64,000 nucleotides of DNA from Shewanella sp. Arc9-LZ (GTDB taxonomy: Bacteria; Pseudomonadota; Gammaproteobacteria; Enterobacterales; Shewanellaceae): assembly GCF_010092445.1 (NCBI RefSeq), contig NZ_CP048031.1:3658001-3722000 (forward strand). Direction: 5' to 3'. The first letter of the stretch is position 1. Each line of letters starts with the position of its first letter. Below the pieces are notes generated by a model, which searched no databases, was not told the origin of the DNA, and saw only the letters and a program-made list of their open reading frames with translations. The position numbers and the translations under genes are program-made. Positions 34,259 to 43,200 of this stretch are shown one piece after another.

Positions 34259-34307
34259 TAGCCCTATATAGGGCTAAAGACAGGCTAAAGGTAGCTTACC
34301 TTTAGCC
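34259..34307. repeat. two successive perfect dyads after gltD
   Basis: TAGCCCTATATAGGGCTA (34259-34276) is an 18-bp palindrome. GGCTAAAGGTA / TACCTTTAGCC with loop GCT (34283-34307) is an 11-bp stem. Neither has a T-run; they may protect the gltBD mRNA 3' end or be remnants of a small repeat. Confidence 0.55.
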
Positions 34308-34361
34308 TACTTTCAGACTAACAATAAAAGCTGTAATACCGTGTTTGCTTGTGAATTTTCG

Positions 34362-34386
34362 CGCATCTTTTGATGCGTTTTTTTTT
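34362..34386 (+). terminator. rho-independent terminator of gltBD
   Basis: CGCATC, TTTT loop, GATGCG and nine T form a strong terminator about 110 bases past the gltD stop. Confidence 0.9.
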
Positions 34387-34443
34387 ATCTTTTTTAAGGA
34401 CGATGATTCACACGGATAGCCCACAACTAGGATTCACTTAGGG

Positions 34444-35112
34444 TCATGATTTTGTAGTTGAACTGACTAAAAAATAGCTGAAAATATTATCTTTTAATTG
34501 TGGATGCTCATCTGAAAACCTCACCCCTATATTCAATACACCTTCAATGTTTTGAACTTTGACCATGCTACCCGTTAAGATCCCTGAAAGATCAGTGTTA
34601 ATAGAGATAGCCACATGTATCTCTTCGCCTTGTTCAATATTCACCGTTTTGGCGTCTACCGTCAGTAAGCAGCCAGTAGAAGAAAAGTCGAGCATTTTTG
34701 CACTGATTTTATTGTCATTGTGCATAATAAACACTTCTTGCTCGATATTAACTCGCAACTGCTCTCTGACTTTTTTCTTGATGATGGTTTTAGGTACACT
34801 AAGGCACAGCATTCTAATCGGTTGATTAACCACAGAGAATATGGTCGACTTAAAAGCAATAATGTCTTTAAAACCACTATTCGTCATCGCCCTTACCACA
34901 ATTTCAGCATTCACTAGCATATGTTGATAAGCCTCAGAAAAACCTTTATTAGGATACTCAATCAAGATAAACCGCCCAACCTGATAACCAATTAAGCTCG
35001 AACGTGACTGCACTGTTTTACCATTGGCAAAATGAATTTCAATAAACAATTCCATACCTATGTCAATTAGGCGAAGATCAGCATACAACGAAGCACTTAC
35101 TGGCGTTGTCAT
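34444..35112 (-). CDS. YcgR-like PilZ-domain protein
   Basis: This 222-residue soluble protein has an N-terminal YcgR-like domain and a C-terminal PilZ domain. The c-di-GMP motif is complete: R116-x3-R120 (REQLR) and D142-x-S144-x-x-G147 (DFSSTG). Such proteins usually slow flagella or act in attachment when c-di-GMP rises. No flagellar or polysaccharide gene is nearby, so the target is unknown. It is a single gene between gltD and the iron-permease region. Confidence 0.82.
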   Translation of the reverse strand: MTTPVSASLYADLRLIDIGMELFIEIHFANGKTVQSRSSLIGYQVGRFILIEYPNKGFSEAYQHMLVNAEIVVRAMTNSGFKDIIAFKSTIFSVVNQPIRMLCLSVPKTIIKKKVREQLRVNIEQEVFIMHNDNKISAKMLDFSSTGCLLTVDAKTVNIEQGEEIHVAISINTDLSGILTGSMVKVQNIEGVLNIGVRFSDEHPQLKDNIFSYFLVSSTTKS

Positions 35113-35535
35113 TGGTTATTTACCATCGTGTTACTCATCATAATGGACCTCATTTCTATCAATCTATCGACTCCAATAACACTTAATAACATTAACATAT
35201 CAGGTTTAGTTTGTTAGTAACTAGCGTAGTGCTAATCCTAGCTAACCTCAAGCCTGAGCAATCGATACAAAAATCATTAGCGGCCATGGATAATTATTTC
35301 GAGACTGGCTGATGTCGAAATTATGATAGCAAATTTGGCATGTATTTTATTAATAATACGTATTGGCACATCAATCGTTAACCTACAGTAAGTCCATAAA
35401 ATGCAGATAACAGCACAAAGGCTGATTCATAACCTTCAGTTATAAACATCTAAGGTCACTTATACCAAACAGCAATAATTAATACTGACTATTGTATATC
35501 AGCAAGGCACAAGGCTAATGCTTATATGGTACCAA
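35113..35535. other. intergenic region, nothing recognised
   Basis: This AT-rich gap of about 420 bases upstream of the PilZ gene has no ORF with a ribosome site and no RNA gene that I can recognise. It likely holds the PilZ promoter and marks the left edge of the accessory block. Confidence 0.4.
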
Positions 35536-35559
35536 TATAACAATTATCTAATTGTTATA
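35536..35559. promoter_or_regulatory. 24-bp dyad, operator-like
   Basis: An 11-bp arm TATAACAATTA (35536-35546), a 2-base centre and its exact complement TAATTGTTATA (35549-35559) form a nearly perfect 24-bp palindrome about 210 bases before the iron permease gene. AACAATT/AATTGTT recalls MarR/OhrR-type operators, but the regulator is unknown. Confidence 0.45.
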
Positions 35560-35699
35560 AATAGACAATATCTATTTAAATGCTGTCTCGACATAATTAT
35601 CCATGGCCAACAATCTCACCTCAAACCGCTTTTTACACTGACAGTATTATCTAACAAGCCTTCAGAGTGATTGATTAGCCTCAAGCAAGAAAGTAGAAT

Positions 35700-35718
35700 A
35701 GAAATCATTATCATTTAT
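35700..35718. promoter_or_regulatory. Fur-box-like site before the iron permease
   Basis: GAAATCATTATCATTTATT reads as successive ATCAT/ATTATC hexamers of the Fur box. It lies about 50 bases upstream of the FTR1 gene, fitting iron-repressed expression. Confidence 0.55.
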
Positions 35719-35766
35719 TTAATTTAGTTTAAAGAATAATTCCTTCATTCCTATTAAGGCAATACC

Positions 35767-37767
35767 TTGAATACTTTCTTAAGCAGCTTCACGTTATGGC
35801 GACAACAGCTCACATCTTCGGTCTTCAATAGATGCCTATTGATTGTCATTACTTCGGTGTTTTCAACTTCTTTATGGGCACAGAGCCCGGCAGTCTCGTC
35901 ACAAGAGATATCACCAGAGACATCGCAAGATCTCTTAAAACAAACACGACAAATTCTTCAATTAGCTGAATACATTGGTGTTGATTACTCAGAAGCGGTG
36001 ACCGAAGGTCGTATCTCTAATCCTGATGAATTTGCTGAAATGCAGCAATTTGCTAGCATCATTATCGAAAAAACTAACCTGCTCGCCAATGATGTGCCAA
36101 ATTCATTAACAGCCGATGCATTGCAATTACAGCAAGCCATTGCAGAAAAAACATCACTGGATGTTATTCAAGGGCTTAGCCAAAAAATACGTAACCAGTT
36201 ATTAAGCCAGTCTCCAGCATTAGTGTTACCAACACAGCTATTAGCCAAAGACCATGTTAAACAGCTGTTTATCGAAAATTGTTCGACCTGTCATGGTGAT
36301 TTAGGCCAAGGCGATGGGCCTCTGGCAAAATCATTGTCACCAGAGCCAACCAATTTCACCGATCACGATCGAGCAATGAATCGTTCATTATTGGGACTTT
36401 ACGATGCGATTTCCGACGGTTTAGATGGCAGTGCTATGCGTGCTTTTAGTGAGTTAAATGATCAACAGCGTTGGTCACTGGCTTTCTATGTAGGTAGTTT
36501 AGCTTTTGAGCCAACAGCTACTGCCACGGAGCACATCAAGCATGATGCGAATATTGAATTACAACAGTGGGTCAATAGCAATCCAACCCAGTTAATTCAG
36601 CAAAATGTCGGAATTGATAAAACCCAATTATCATTACTACGCTCACAACCTGAGCGACTGTTTCAACATGCTGACTCACCTATTTCAGTCGCGCGTACTA
36701 ACTTGCAGGCTGCTGTAAAAGCATATAAAGCCAATGAGTTTGCTCAAGCACAAACCTTAGCAGTGAGCGCCTATCTCGACGGTTTTGAATTAATTGAAAA
36801 CAATTTAGATGCTCATGACAGTAGTTTACGTAAATCAATCGAAAGCCAGCTGCTTAATTTTAGAAACATCCTAAAAACAGCAGGACAGGACAGCCAGGTA
36901 AATCAACAGTTGACCAGCATATTGGCTCAACTAGACCAAGCCGACACCCTATTAACAGGGCAATCACTATCGAATAACGCCATGTTTTCGGCTGCATTAA
37001 TCATCCTGCTACGCGAAGGATTAGAAGCACTGCTCGTTATCATTGCTTTAATGACAGTGTTAATTAAAACCGAACGTCAAGATGCGATTAAATTTGTTCA
37101 CTTTGGTTGGATATCAGCACTCGCTGCTGGCGTATTAACCTGGTGGGCAGCAGATAACCTAATTAGCATTAGCGGAGCCTCAAGGGAGTTAATGGAAGGC
37201 GGCGCGGCATTGCTAGCCGCTTTGGTGTTGTTTTATGTTGGTTATTGGATGCACAGTAAAACCCAAGGTTCCAAATGGCAAAGTTACATTAAAAATAATG
37301 TCGACCGCCATTTAAACACTGGCACCTTATGGGGTCTCACTGGGCTGGCATTTATTTCGGTCTATCGTGAAGTCTTTGAAACGATTTTGTTCTATCAATC
37401 ATTACTGACACAAGCCATAGGCTCTGCCAGCAGCAATGAACAAGTCAGTTACTTGGTTTACGGCTTGCTAGCAGGTATGGCTATTTTAGCGGTGATTGCT
37501 TGGTTAATGATGCGCTACTCAGTTAAATTACCATTAGCCCGCTTCTTTGCGGTGAGTTCTTACTTCATGCTTATTTTAGCGTTTATCTTGGCAGGAAAAG
37601 GGATTTCAGCGTTACAAGAAGCAGCAGTAATTAGCCTTACTCCCTTCCCTATAGATGTGTCGATTAGCTGGTTAGGTATAGCATCAACATGGCAAGGCTT
37701 GAGTACGCAAATGGTGATTGTAGTGTTATTTAGCTTTTTGGTTATCCGTAATCGTGACACAAAATAA
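35767..37767 (+). CDS. cytochrome c / FTR1-family iron permease
   Basis: This 666-residue protein joins a periplasmic haem domain to an FTR1 permease. A signal peptide (LLIVITSVFSTSLWAQS) comes first, then a helical region and a class I cytochrome c domain with CSTCH at 172-176. The membrane part begins near 405; the two iron-binding REXXE motifs are REGLE (416-420) and REVFE (534-538). Such fusions are thought to oxidise ferrous iron and import it. The start is a TTG at 35767 with AAGG seven bases upstream. A Fur-like box precedes it; a strong terminator follows. Confidence 0.88.
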   Translation: MNTFLSSFTLWRQQLTSSVFNRCLLIVITSVFSTSLWAQSPAVSSQEISPETSQDLLKQTRQILQLAEYIGVDYSEAVTEGRISNPDEFAEMQQFASIIIEKTNLLANDVPNSLTADALQLQQAIAEKTSLDVIQGLSQKIRNQLLSQSPALVLPTQLLAKDHVKQLFIENCSTCHGDLGQGDGPLAKSLSPEPTNFTDHDRAMNRSLLGLYDAISDGLDGSAMRAFSELNDQQRWSLAFYVGSLAFEPTATATEHIKHDANIELQQWVNSNPTQLIQQNVGIDKTQLSLLRSQPERLFQHADSPISVARTNLQAAVKAYKANEFAQAQTLAVSAYLDGFELIENNLDAHDSSLRKSIESQLLNFRNILKTAGQDSQVNQQLTSILAQLDQADTLLTGQSLSNNAMFSAALIILLREGLEALLVIIALMTVLIKTERQDAIKFVHFGWISALAAGVLTWWAADNLISISGASRELMEGGAALLAALVLFYVGYWMHSKTQGSKWQSYIKNNVDRHLNTGTLWGLTGLAFISVYREVFETILFYQSLLTQAIGSASSNEQVSYLVYGLLAGMAILAVIAWLMMRYSVKLPLARFFAVSSYFMLILAFILAGKGISALQEAAVISLTPFPIDVSISWLGIASTWQGLSTQMVIVVLFSFLVIRNRDTK

Positions 37768-37813
37768 GGTTTAGCTTTGACAACTAAACCTTGAGTGCTT
37801 AACGCTTAGCATT

Positions 37814-37850
37814 AGCGTTTAACATTGAGCGTTTAACATTGAGCGTCTAA
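37814..37850. repeat. 14-bp tandem repeat, about 2.5 copies
   Basis: AGCGTTTAACATTG occurs twice in succession (37814-37827, 37828-37841), followed by a partial third copy AGCGTCTAA. It lies just before the terminator and probably arose by slippage. Confidence 0.7.
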
Positions 37851-37851
37851 T

Positions 37852-37887
37852 AAAAAGGCCGGCTAAATATATTTAGCTGGCCTTTTT
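37852..37887. terminator. bidirectional terminator
   Basis: AAAAAGGCC, GCTAAATATATTTAGC and GGCCTTTTT give a long stem with one mismatch between the convergent FTR1 and DoxX-like genes. Confidence 0.9.
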
Positions 37888-37909
37888 GTGTCGATAAATC
37901 GTTAGTAAT

Positions 37910-38323
37910 TTATTTCACTGTAAACTTAGTGTCTTCATCTCTTAACATGTACAACGCAAAACACGCGGCCCACATTGGCCATGCTGCAAAAAACAATAAA
38001 TTATTAAATGCATCAAAATATAGATTAAATGCCGATAATGTTGAAGCGCCATGCATCAGAAAGATAACCCCGTAAGTAATACGCTTTTTAATACCTAATA
38101 CAAACGCAAATACTAAGGCTAATTGCAGTGCGCCCATAACATAAGCAGCAACCTCACTCATTCCGCCGATGCCATAAAACTTTTCGAAAATCTTCATACT
38201 ATGGCCAGGATTGACAAACTTATCTAATGTCCATACCAGCATCACCACAAACACGCCTAAGCGTAAAGAAAGTAACGACCACTGCAGTTTTTTCTGAGTA
38301 TCATTGCTAATTGATGTTTGCAT
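37910..38323 (-). CDS. DoxX-like small membrane protein
   Basis: This 137-residue protein has four membrane helices, with the first carrying LRLGVFVVMLVWTLDKFVNP and the last LLFFAAWPMWAACFALYML. The layout is that of the DoxX/SURF4-like group, whose members often sit beside redox or thiol enzymes. It is convergent with the FTR1 gene and divergent from the TonB receptor. No catalytic residue is evident. The family call is moderate and the role unknown. Confidence 0.65.
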   Translation of the reverse strand: MQTSISNDTQKKLQWSLLSLRLGVFVVMLVWTLDKFVNPGHSMKIFEKFYGIGGMSEVAAYVMGALQLALVFAFVLGIKKRITYGVIFLMHGASTLSAFNLYFDAFNNLLFFAAWPMWAACFALYMLRDEDTKFTVK

Positions 38324-38358
38324 CTTAATTCCTTAAAAAATATATAAAATAACATCAT

Positions 38359-38374
38359 CTAGGGTCTGTTGACC
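38359..38374. repeat. end fragment of MITE-like family A
   Basis: CTAGGGTCTGTTGACC is 15 of 16 identical to the left end of the element at 23403. No convincing right end follows: only CACTAG near 38453 recalls it. This looks like a decayed or truncated copy in the promoter region of the TonB receptor. Confidence 0.5.
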
Positions 38375-38456
38375 GTCTAAATAAGCTAAACTGACTGTTA
38401 CTGAAAATCATCAGCCGTTAATTGACCGAGTAAAACGCAACTATGTTGCACTAGCA

Positions 38457-38497
38457 GTTATGCCATTTAGATCTAACACAATTAAAATTGGCATAAC
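38457..38497. promoter_or_regulatory. spaced inverted repeat before the TonB receptor
   Basis: GTTATGCCA (38457-38465) and TGGCATAAC (38489-38497) are exact complements 23 bases apart, about 65 bases before the receptor start. It could be an operator with two half-sites or a leader hairpin. No known motif is recognised. Confidence 0.4.
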
Positions 38498-38562
38498 ATG
38501 ATTGAAATAAACTTGTTAACAACAAGGTCTCTTTCACCAAGTTCATTACAGCAGAAAAAATT

Positions 38563-40935
38563 ATGCCTATTTATCGTTATCCTAATCGTTCACTTACCGC
38601 ACTCGCTATTAGCCTAGCCCTGTACTCATCAATAACGTCATCAATGGCTACAGCAGCCGAAAAACTTGAATCTATTGAAGTCATTCAAGTATCAGGTAAA
38701 GCGATTAACGATAAAGGCATGTCACCTAAAAACAGCACTGTAGATGGCCCATTTGGTGATGGAATAGCATTGAAAGATATCGCACGTTCGGTTACGCCTA
38801 TCACCAGTGAAATGATTGAACAGCTCAACATCACTGATTTATCTGACATACAAAAAGTCAGCCCAAACAGTTATTCAGCCAGCGGCTTTGGCGCATCAAG
38901 CCTACCCACTATTCGTGGTCAGTTAGGTGAGTTATATCAAGACGGTGTGCGTCGCCAAGCGGGCAACAATGGCTTTGGTGTCCCCATGTCATTTAACGCT
39001 GTCGAGCAAATTGATGTGGTAAAAGGTGCGCCGCCAGTGCTATTAGGCACCAGCCAACGTAACGGTGGATTTGTTAACATACATTCTAAAGTCGCGCCTA
39101 CTGACGAGCAATTTAATAAGCTCACCCTATCTGGCGGCAGTTGGGATCATTACCGAGCTCAAATAGATGTTGGCACTGACATTGTCGCCAATCAAAGCGG
39201 TGTTCGCTTAAGTGCAGAACATATCGATAATGGCAGCTACTACGATTATTCAGGCTTTAAAAGCGACAGTATTTTTGTGGCATTTCGTTTACTGCCAGAC
39301 GATGCCAGCACCTGGGACATTAATGTCGAATACTATGATGTTGAGTTTACCGACAACGCGGGGATTAACCGTCCAACTCAAGCATTAATCGACAACGGTT
39401 TATACGTTACAGGTCAAGGTGTACAACCTAACGGCAGTACTATTGCTGGCGCCAATGCTATCGTATCGCCAACAGGGTTAGTTGAGATAGATCGCAGCCA
39501 AGTATTAACCGACCCAGACAATATCAATAACGCCCAAACCTTCTTACTTCACAGTACTTATGTGCGTGAGTTAAGCGATAAAGCGACTTTTAAAAACATT
39601 ACCTATTATCAGCATTTAGAACGTGAAGAAATTGCTCAAAATAGTTTTGTTGAAATTATTGATGGTGCAGATACTGCACAAAACAGAGTTGAATTAGCCT
39701 ATAAATGGAGCGATGCTCAAAGCACCATTACTGCGGTGGATATCCGCTACAACAAAGTGTTAGGTTACAGTCAATTTACCACCGAAGCTGACTTACCTAT
39801 CGATTTAACTGGCCCCATTGAAAACCGCCGTATTCCGCTTACTGCAGCACAACAAGGTCGATTAGTTGAACTGCGCCCTGGTGTGTTTGTGTCACCCGGA
39901 GCGCAGTACGATACCAATGCCGATGGCAGCGGCGATTTTTCATTATCTGACACCACTGACTCTACCAGTTGGCAAACCGGTCTAGCCATTCAACATAACA
40001 GCCAATGGACAGATAAGTTTTCCACCAGCGTAGGTTATCGTGCCGATTTTTATAATGTAGATGCGCGCGATGCTATTGCCCCACAAGGACAAGTTGCTGC
40101 TAGCGATTCGATAAGTGAAATGCTTGAATCTGGTCAAGTCAGTTTGAGCTATCGCCTTAGTGACGATATCACTACCTATGCCAGTGCCAGTTATAACGAA
40201 TCAACTTCAAACAGCATGGCTGGCGGCACCACGTTAGGCGCCAACAACCAAATTAGTAGCCAAAACTTTGCCACCGAAAATACCTTAACCGAAGTGGGCA
40301 TTAAGTACTCACCCACGGACAGTGCTTGGTATGTTGACGCTGCAGTGTTTGACCAAAAACGCAGTCTACGTAACCGTGATGGCAGCAATACCGGCATTCG
40401 CACTAAAGGCTTTGAAGCCCAAGCTTTTTATGATGCCGATCCGTTTTGGTTAAGCGCGGGCTACAGTTATTTAGACGCCCGTTATGATGACTCAGCCAGT
40501 AGCCAAGATACGGTACAAGTTGCCGATACATTTGATAATTCACGCCCAGACATTATTGCTGGCACAGGTATTGGCGCACCAAACTTCGCTTCATTTGCAG
40601 CGTCTGACCGCCGTGTACAAGGCCTTCCTGAACAAACGTTCACAATTAATGGCGGAATGTCGATTACTGAGAAATGGAAAGCAGGTTTCTCCGGTCTATA
40701 TACCAAGAGTTACCCATTAGACTATTTAGCGACTGTGTATATTCGCGATCAATACACGCTTAACGTTAACACTCGCTATGATTTTACCGAGCAAACAAGT
40801 TTAAGGCTGGATGTGAATAACGTGACTAACCAAAAGAACTGGCGTCCGGTGTTTGAAGGCGGTTATTTCGGATCAACATTGGTTTTTCCTGAACTACCTG
40901 TTAACGCTACCCTTACCTTACAGCATTCATTTTAA
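38563..40935 (+). CDS. TonB-dependent outer-membrane receptor
   Basis: This 790-residue receptor has a signal peptide (ALAISLALYSSITSSMATAAE), a TonB-box-like stretch ESIEVIQVSG, a plug domain (IARSVTPITSEMIEQLNI, DIQKVSP, PTIRGQ, VEQIDVVKGAPPVLLGTSQRNGGFVNI) and a beta-barrel ending LTLQHSF with the required terminal Phe. The plug resembles ferric-siderophore receptors (FhuA/FoxA type). The next gene starts 11 bases after its stop, so they share an operon. The substrate is unknown; the Fur-like signal lies only upstream of the neighbouring permease. Confidence 0.9.
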   Translation: MPIYRYPNRSLTALAISLALYSSITSSMATAAEKLESIEVIQVSGKAINDKGMSPKNSTVDGPFGDGIALKDIARSVTPITSEMIEQLNITDLSDIQKVSPNSYSASGFGASSLPTIRGQLGELYQDGVRRQAGNNGFGVPMSFNAVEQIDVVKGAPPVLLGTSQRNGGFVNIHSKVAPTDEQFNKLTLSGGSWDHYRAQIDVGTDIVANQSGVRLSAEHIDNGSYYDYSGFKSDSIFVAFRLLPDDASTWDINVEYYDVEFTDNAGINRPTQALIDNGLYVTGQGVQPNGSTIAGANAIVSPTGLVEIDRSQVLTDPDNINNAQTFLLHSTYVRELSDKATFKNITYYQHLEREEIAQNSFVEIIDGADTAQNRVELAYKWSDAQSTITAVDIRYNKVLGYSQFTTEADLPIDLTGPIENRRIPLTAAQQGRLVELRPGVFVSPGAQYDTNADGSGDFSLSDTTDSTSWQTGLAIQHNSQWTDKFSTSVGYRADFYNVDARDAIAPQGQVAASDSISEMLESGQVSLSYRLSDDITTYASASYNESTSNSMAGGTTLGANNQISSQNFATENTLTEVGIKYSPTDSAWYVDAAVFDQKRSLRNRDGSNTGIRTKGFEAQAFYDADPFWLSAGYSYLDARYDDSASSQDTVQVADTFDNSRPDIIAGTGIGAPNFASFAASDRRVQGLPEQTFTINGGMSITEKWKAGFSGLYTKSYPLDYLATVYIRDQYTLNVNTRYDFTEQTSLRLDVNNVTNQKNWRPVFEGGYFGSTLVFPELPVNATLTLQHSF

Positions 40936-40946
40936 GGCTATAAATT

Positions 40947-43100
40947 ATGTTTAAAAAAATTGTGTTATTACTGATTGCTGCATCATTAGTGGGATTATTT
41001 TTCCACTTTGATTTGCATCAATTACTGACCTTAGAGGGCCTAAAAGGCTCAATGAATGACTTTAGTCAATTACGTGAAGAGTCACCATTGTTAGTTATTG
41101 GCGGGTTCTTTTTATTGTATGTGGCCGTGACCGCATTGTCTTTACCTGGTGCCGCGATTCTTACCATCGCCTCGGGAGCCTTATTCGGCATCGTCGAAGG
41201 ATTAATTATTGCGTCGTTTGCTTCGAGTATTGGCGCAACAATGGCATTTTTAGTGTCGCGTTATCTGTTGCGTGATTCAATTAAACAACGTTTTCCAGAG
41301 CGCTTAGCGGCCATTGATGCCGGAATTGAAAAAGAAGGTGGCTTTTACTTATTTACCTTACGTTTGGTACCAATATTTCCGTTCTTTTTAATCAACATGC
41401 TGATGGGTGTAACCGCCTTTAAATCGTGGACTTTCTATTGGGTAAGCCAAGTCGGTATGTTTTTGGGTACCTTTGTTTACGTTAATGCCGGTACTCAGCT
41501 GGCACAAATTGACAGCTTATCGAACATTTTATCGGTTAACCTTATCCTGTCGTTTGCACTATTAGGTTTATTCCCGCTTATTGCAAAAGGTATTGTTAAC
41601 ATGATTAAAAAACGTCGTGTATACAGCAAATGGACCAAGCCAGCTAAATTTGATCGCAACATGATTGTGATTGGCGCAGGTGCTGGTGGCCTAGTAACCA
41701 GTTATATTGCTGCCGCAGTAAAAGCTAAAGTGACCTTAATTGAAGCCGGCGAAATGGGCGGCGACTGTTTAAATTATGGCTGTGTGCCGAGTAAAGCGAT
41801 TATTAAAAGCGCTAAAATTGCTCAGCAAATAAGAAATGCCCATCATTACGGCTTAGAAGGCAGCACTCCTGAATTTTCATTTAAAAAAGTCATGGCGCGC
41901 GTGCATCAAGTGGTTGCCGATATTGCTCCTCACGACAGTGTTGAGCGTTACACCAACTTAGGTGTCGACGTAGTCAAAGGCTATGCAAAATTAGTTGACC
42001 CATGGACAGTTGAAATTAGCCACCCTGACGGTAACACCAGTCGCTTAACCGCGCGCAGCATTGTCATTGCTACAGGTGCTCGCCCGTTTGTGCCACCGTT
42101 ACCAGGCATAGAAGAAGTCGGTTATGTTACCAGTGATACCTTGTGGGACGAGTTTGCAAAACTCGATACAGCACCACAAAAATTAGTGGTACTAGGCGGC
42201 GGCCCAATTGGCTCTGAACTGGCACAAAGCTTTGCCCGTTTAGGATCGCAAGTGACTCAAGTTGAAATGGCTGAGCGCATCATGATCAAAGAAGATCTTG
42301 AAGTGTCTGAGTTTGCCACCCAAGCCTTGCAAAAAAGTGGCGTGAATATTTTAACCTCACACCAAGCGCTGCGCTGCGAACTGCGTGACGGTAAAAAATA
42401 CCTTATCGTTAAACATCAAGAGCAAGAGTTAGCGTTAGAATACGACCAGCTTTTATGTGCAGTCGGTCGTAGTGCCCGCTTAAGCGGTTACGGCTTAGAA
42501 GAGTTAGGTATTGAAACCAACCGTACTATCGTCACCAATGAATACCTAGAAACCTTATACCCAAATATCTATGCGGCAGGTGACATTGTTGGGCCTTATC
42601 AATTTACTCACGTAGCGGCACATCAAGGCTGGTACGCGGCAGTCAATGGACTGTTTGGACACTTGAAAAAGTTTAAAGTGGATTACCGAGTTATTCCATG
42701 GACTACGTTTATCGATCCAGAAGTGGCTCGTGTAGGTATTAATGAATATGAAGCCAAACAGCAAGGTATTGATTACGAGGTGACTCGCTTTGATTTTGCC
42801 GAGCTTGATCGTGCCATTACCGACAGTGCTACCGAAGGGTTTATTAAAGTGATTACCCCTAAAGGTAAAGATAAAATCTTAGGTGTGACCGTAGTGTCTG
42901 AACACGCTGGTGATTTAATTGCTGAATTTGTATTGGCGATGAAACACGGATTAGGGCTTAACAAGATTTTAGGCACCATACACAGTTACCCAACATGGGC
43001 CGAAGGCAACAAGTACGCCGCAGGTGAATGGAAGCGTAACCATGCACCAGAAACTGTATTGCGCTGGTTAGAAAAATACCACACATGGCGTCGTGGCTAA
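40947..43100 (+). CDS. TVP38/DedA-like membrane domain fused to a flavoprotein disulfide reductase
   Basis: Residues 1-220 are a TVP38/TMEM64 (VTT) membrane domain with LPGAAILTIASGALFGIVEGLIIAS and FTLRLVPIFPFFLINMLMGVT. From about 238 a mercuric-reductase/lipoamide-dehydrogenase-like enzyme follows: FAD site VIGAGAGGLVTSYIAA, redox pair C274/C279 in GGDCLNYGCVPSK, NAD site LGGGPIGSELAQSFARLG, and the C-terminal HSYPTWAEG with the catalytic His. The N-terminal HMA and C-terminal Cys pair of true MerA are absent, so it is not a standard mercuric reductase. It lies 11 bases after the TonB receptor gene. The fusion places a disulfide reductase at the inner membrane; the substrate is unknown. 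Confidence 0.88.
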   Translation: MFKKIVLLLIAASLVGLFFHFDLHQLLTLEGLKGSMNDFSQLREESPLLVIGGFFLLYVAVTALSLPGAAILTIASGALFGIVEGLIIASFASSIGATMAFLVSRYLLRDSIKQRFPERLAAIDAGIEKEGGFYLFTLRLVPIFPFFLINMLMGVTAFKSWTFYWVSQVGMFLGTFVYVNAGTQLAQIDSLSNILSVNLILSFALLGLFPLIAKGIVNMIKKRRVYSKWTKPAKFDRNMIVIGAGAGGLVTSYIAAAVKAKVTLIEAGEMGGDCLNYGCVPSKAIIKSAKIAQQIRNAHHYGLEGSTPEFSFKKVMARVHQVVADIAPHDSVERYTNLGVDVVKGYAKLVDPWTVEISHPDGNTSRLTARSIVIATGARPFVPPLPGIEEVGYVTSDTLWDEFAKLDTAPQKLVVLGGGPIGSELAQSFARLGSQVTQVEMAERIMIKEDLEVSEFATQALQKSGVNILTSHQALRCELRDGKKYLIVKHQEQELALEYDQLLCAVGRSARLSGYGLEELGIETNRTIVTNEYLETLYPNIYAAGDIVGPYQFTHVAAHQGWYAAVNGLFGHLKKFKVDYRVIPWTTFIDPEVARVGINEYEAKQQGIDYEVTRFDFAELDRAITDSATEGFIKVITPKGKDKILGVTVVSEHAGDLIAEFVLAMKHGLGLNKILGTIHSYPTWAEGNKYAAGEWKRNHAPETVLRWLEKYHTWRRG

Positions 43101-43200
43101 CCTGACAGAGAAATAACTCAGGTTCACTTAGCTAAGGCTCACGAAATTGGGCCTTATCTTTAGAATCATAAAGATGGATCTTAAAAATAGGTCTCAGATA

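Noticed and set aside
40947..43100. Mercuric resistance (merA) gene
   Set aside because: The redox motif matches, but the HMA domain and C-terminal cysteines are missing and no mer gene lies nearby.
43135..43157. Terminator between the reductase fusion and DUF547 genes
   Set aside because: AAGGCTC/GGGCCTT pairs only partly and has a weak T-run; the evidence is too thin to call.
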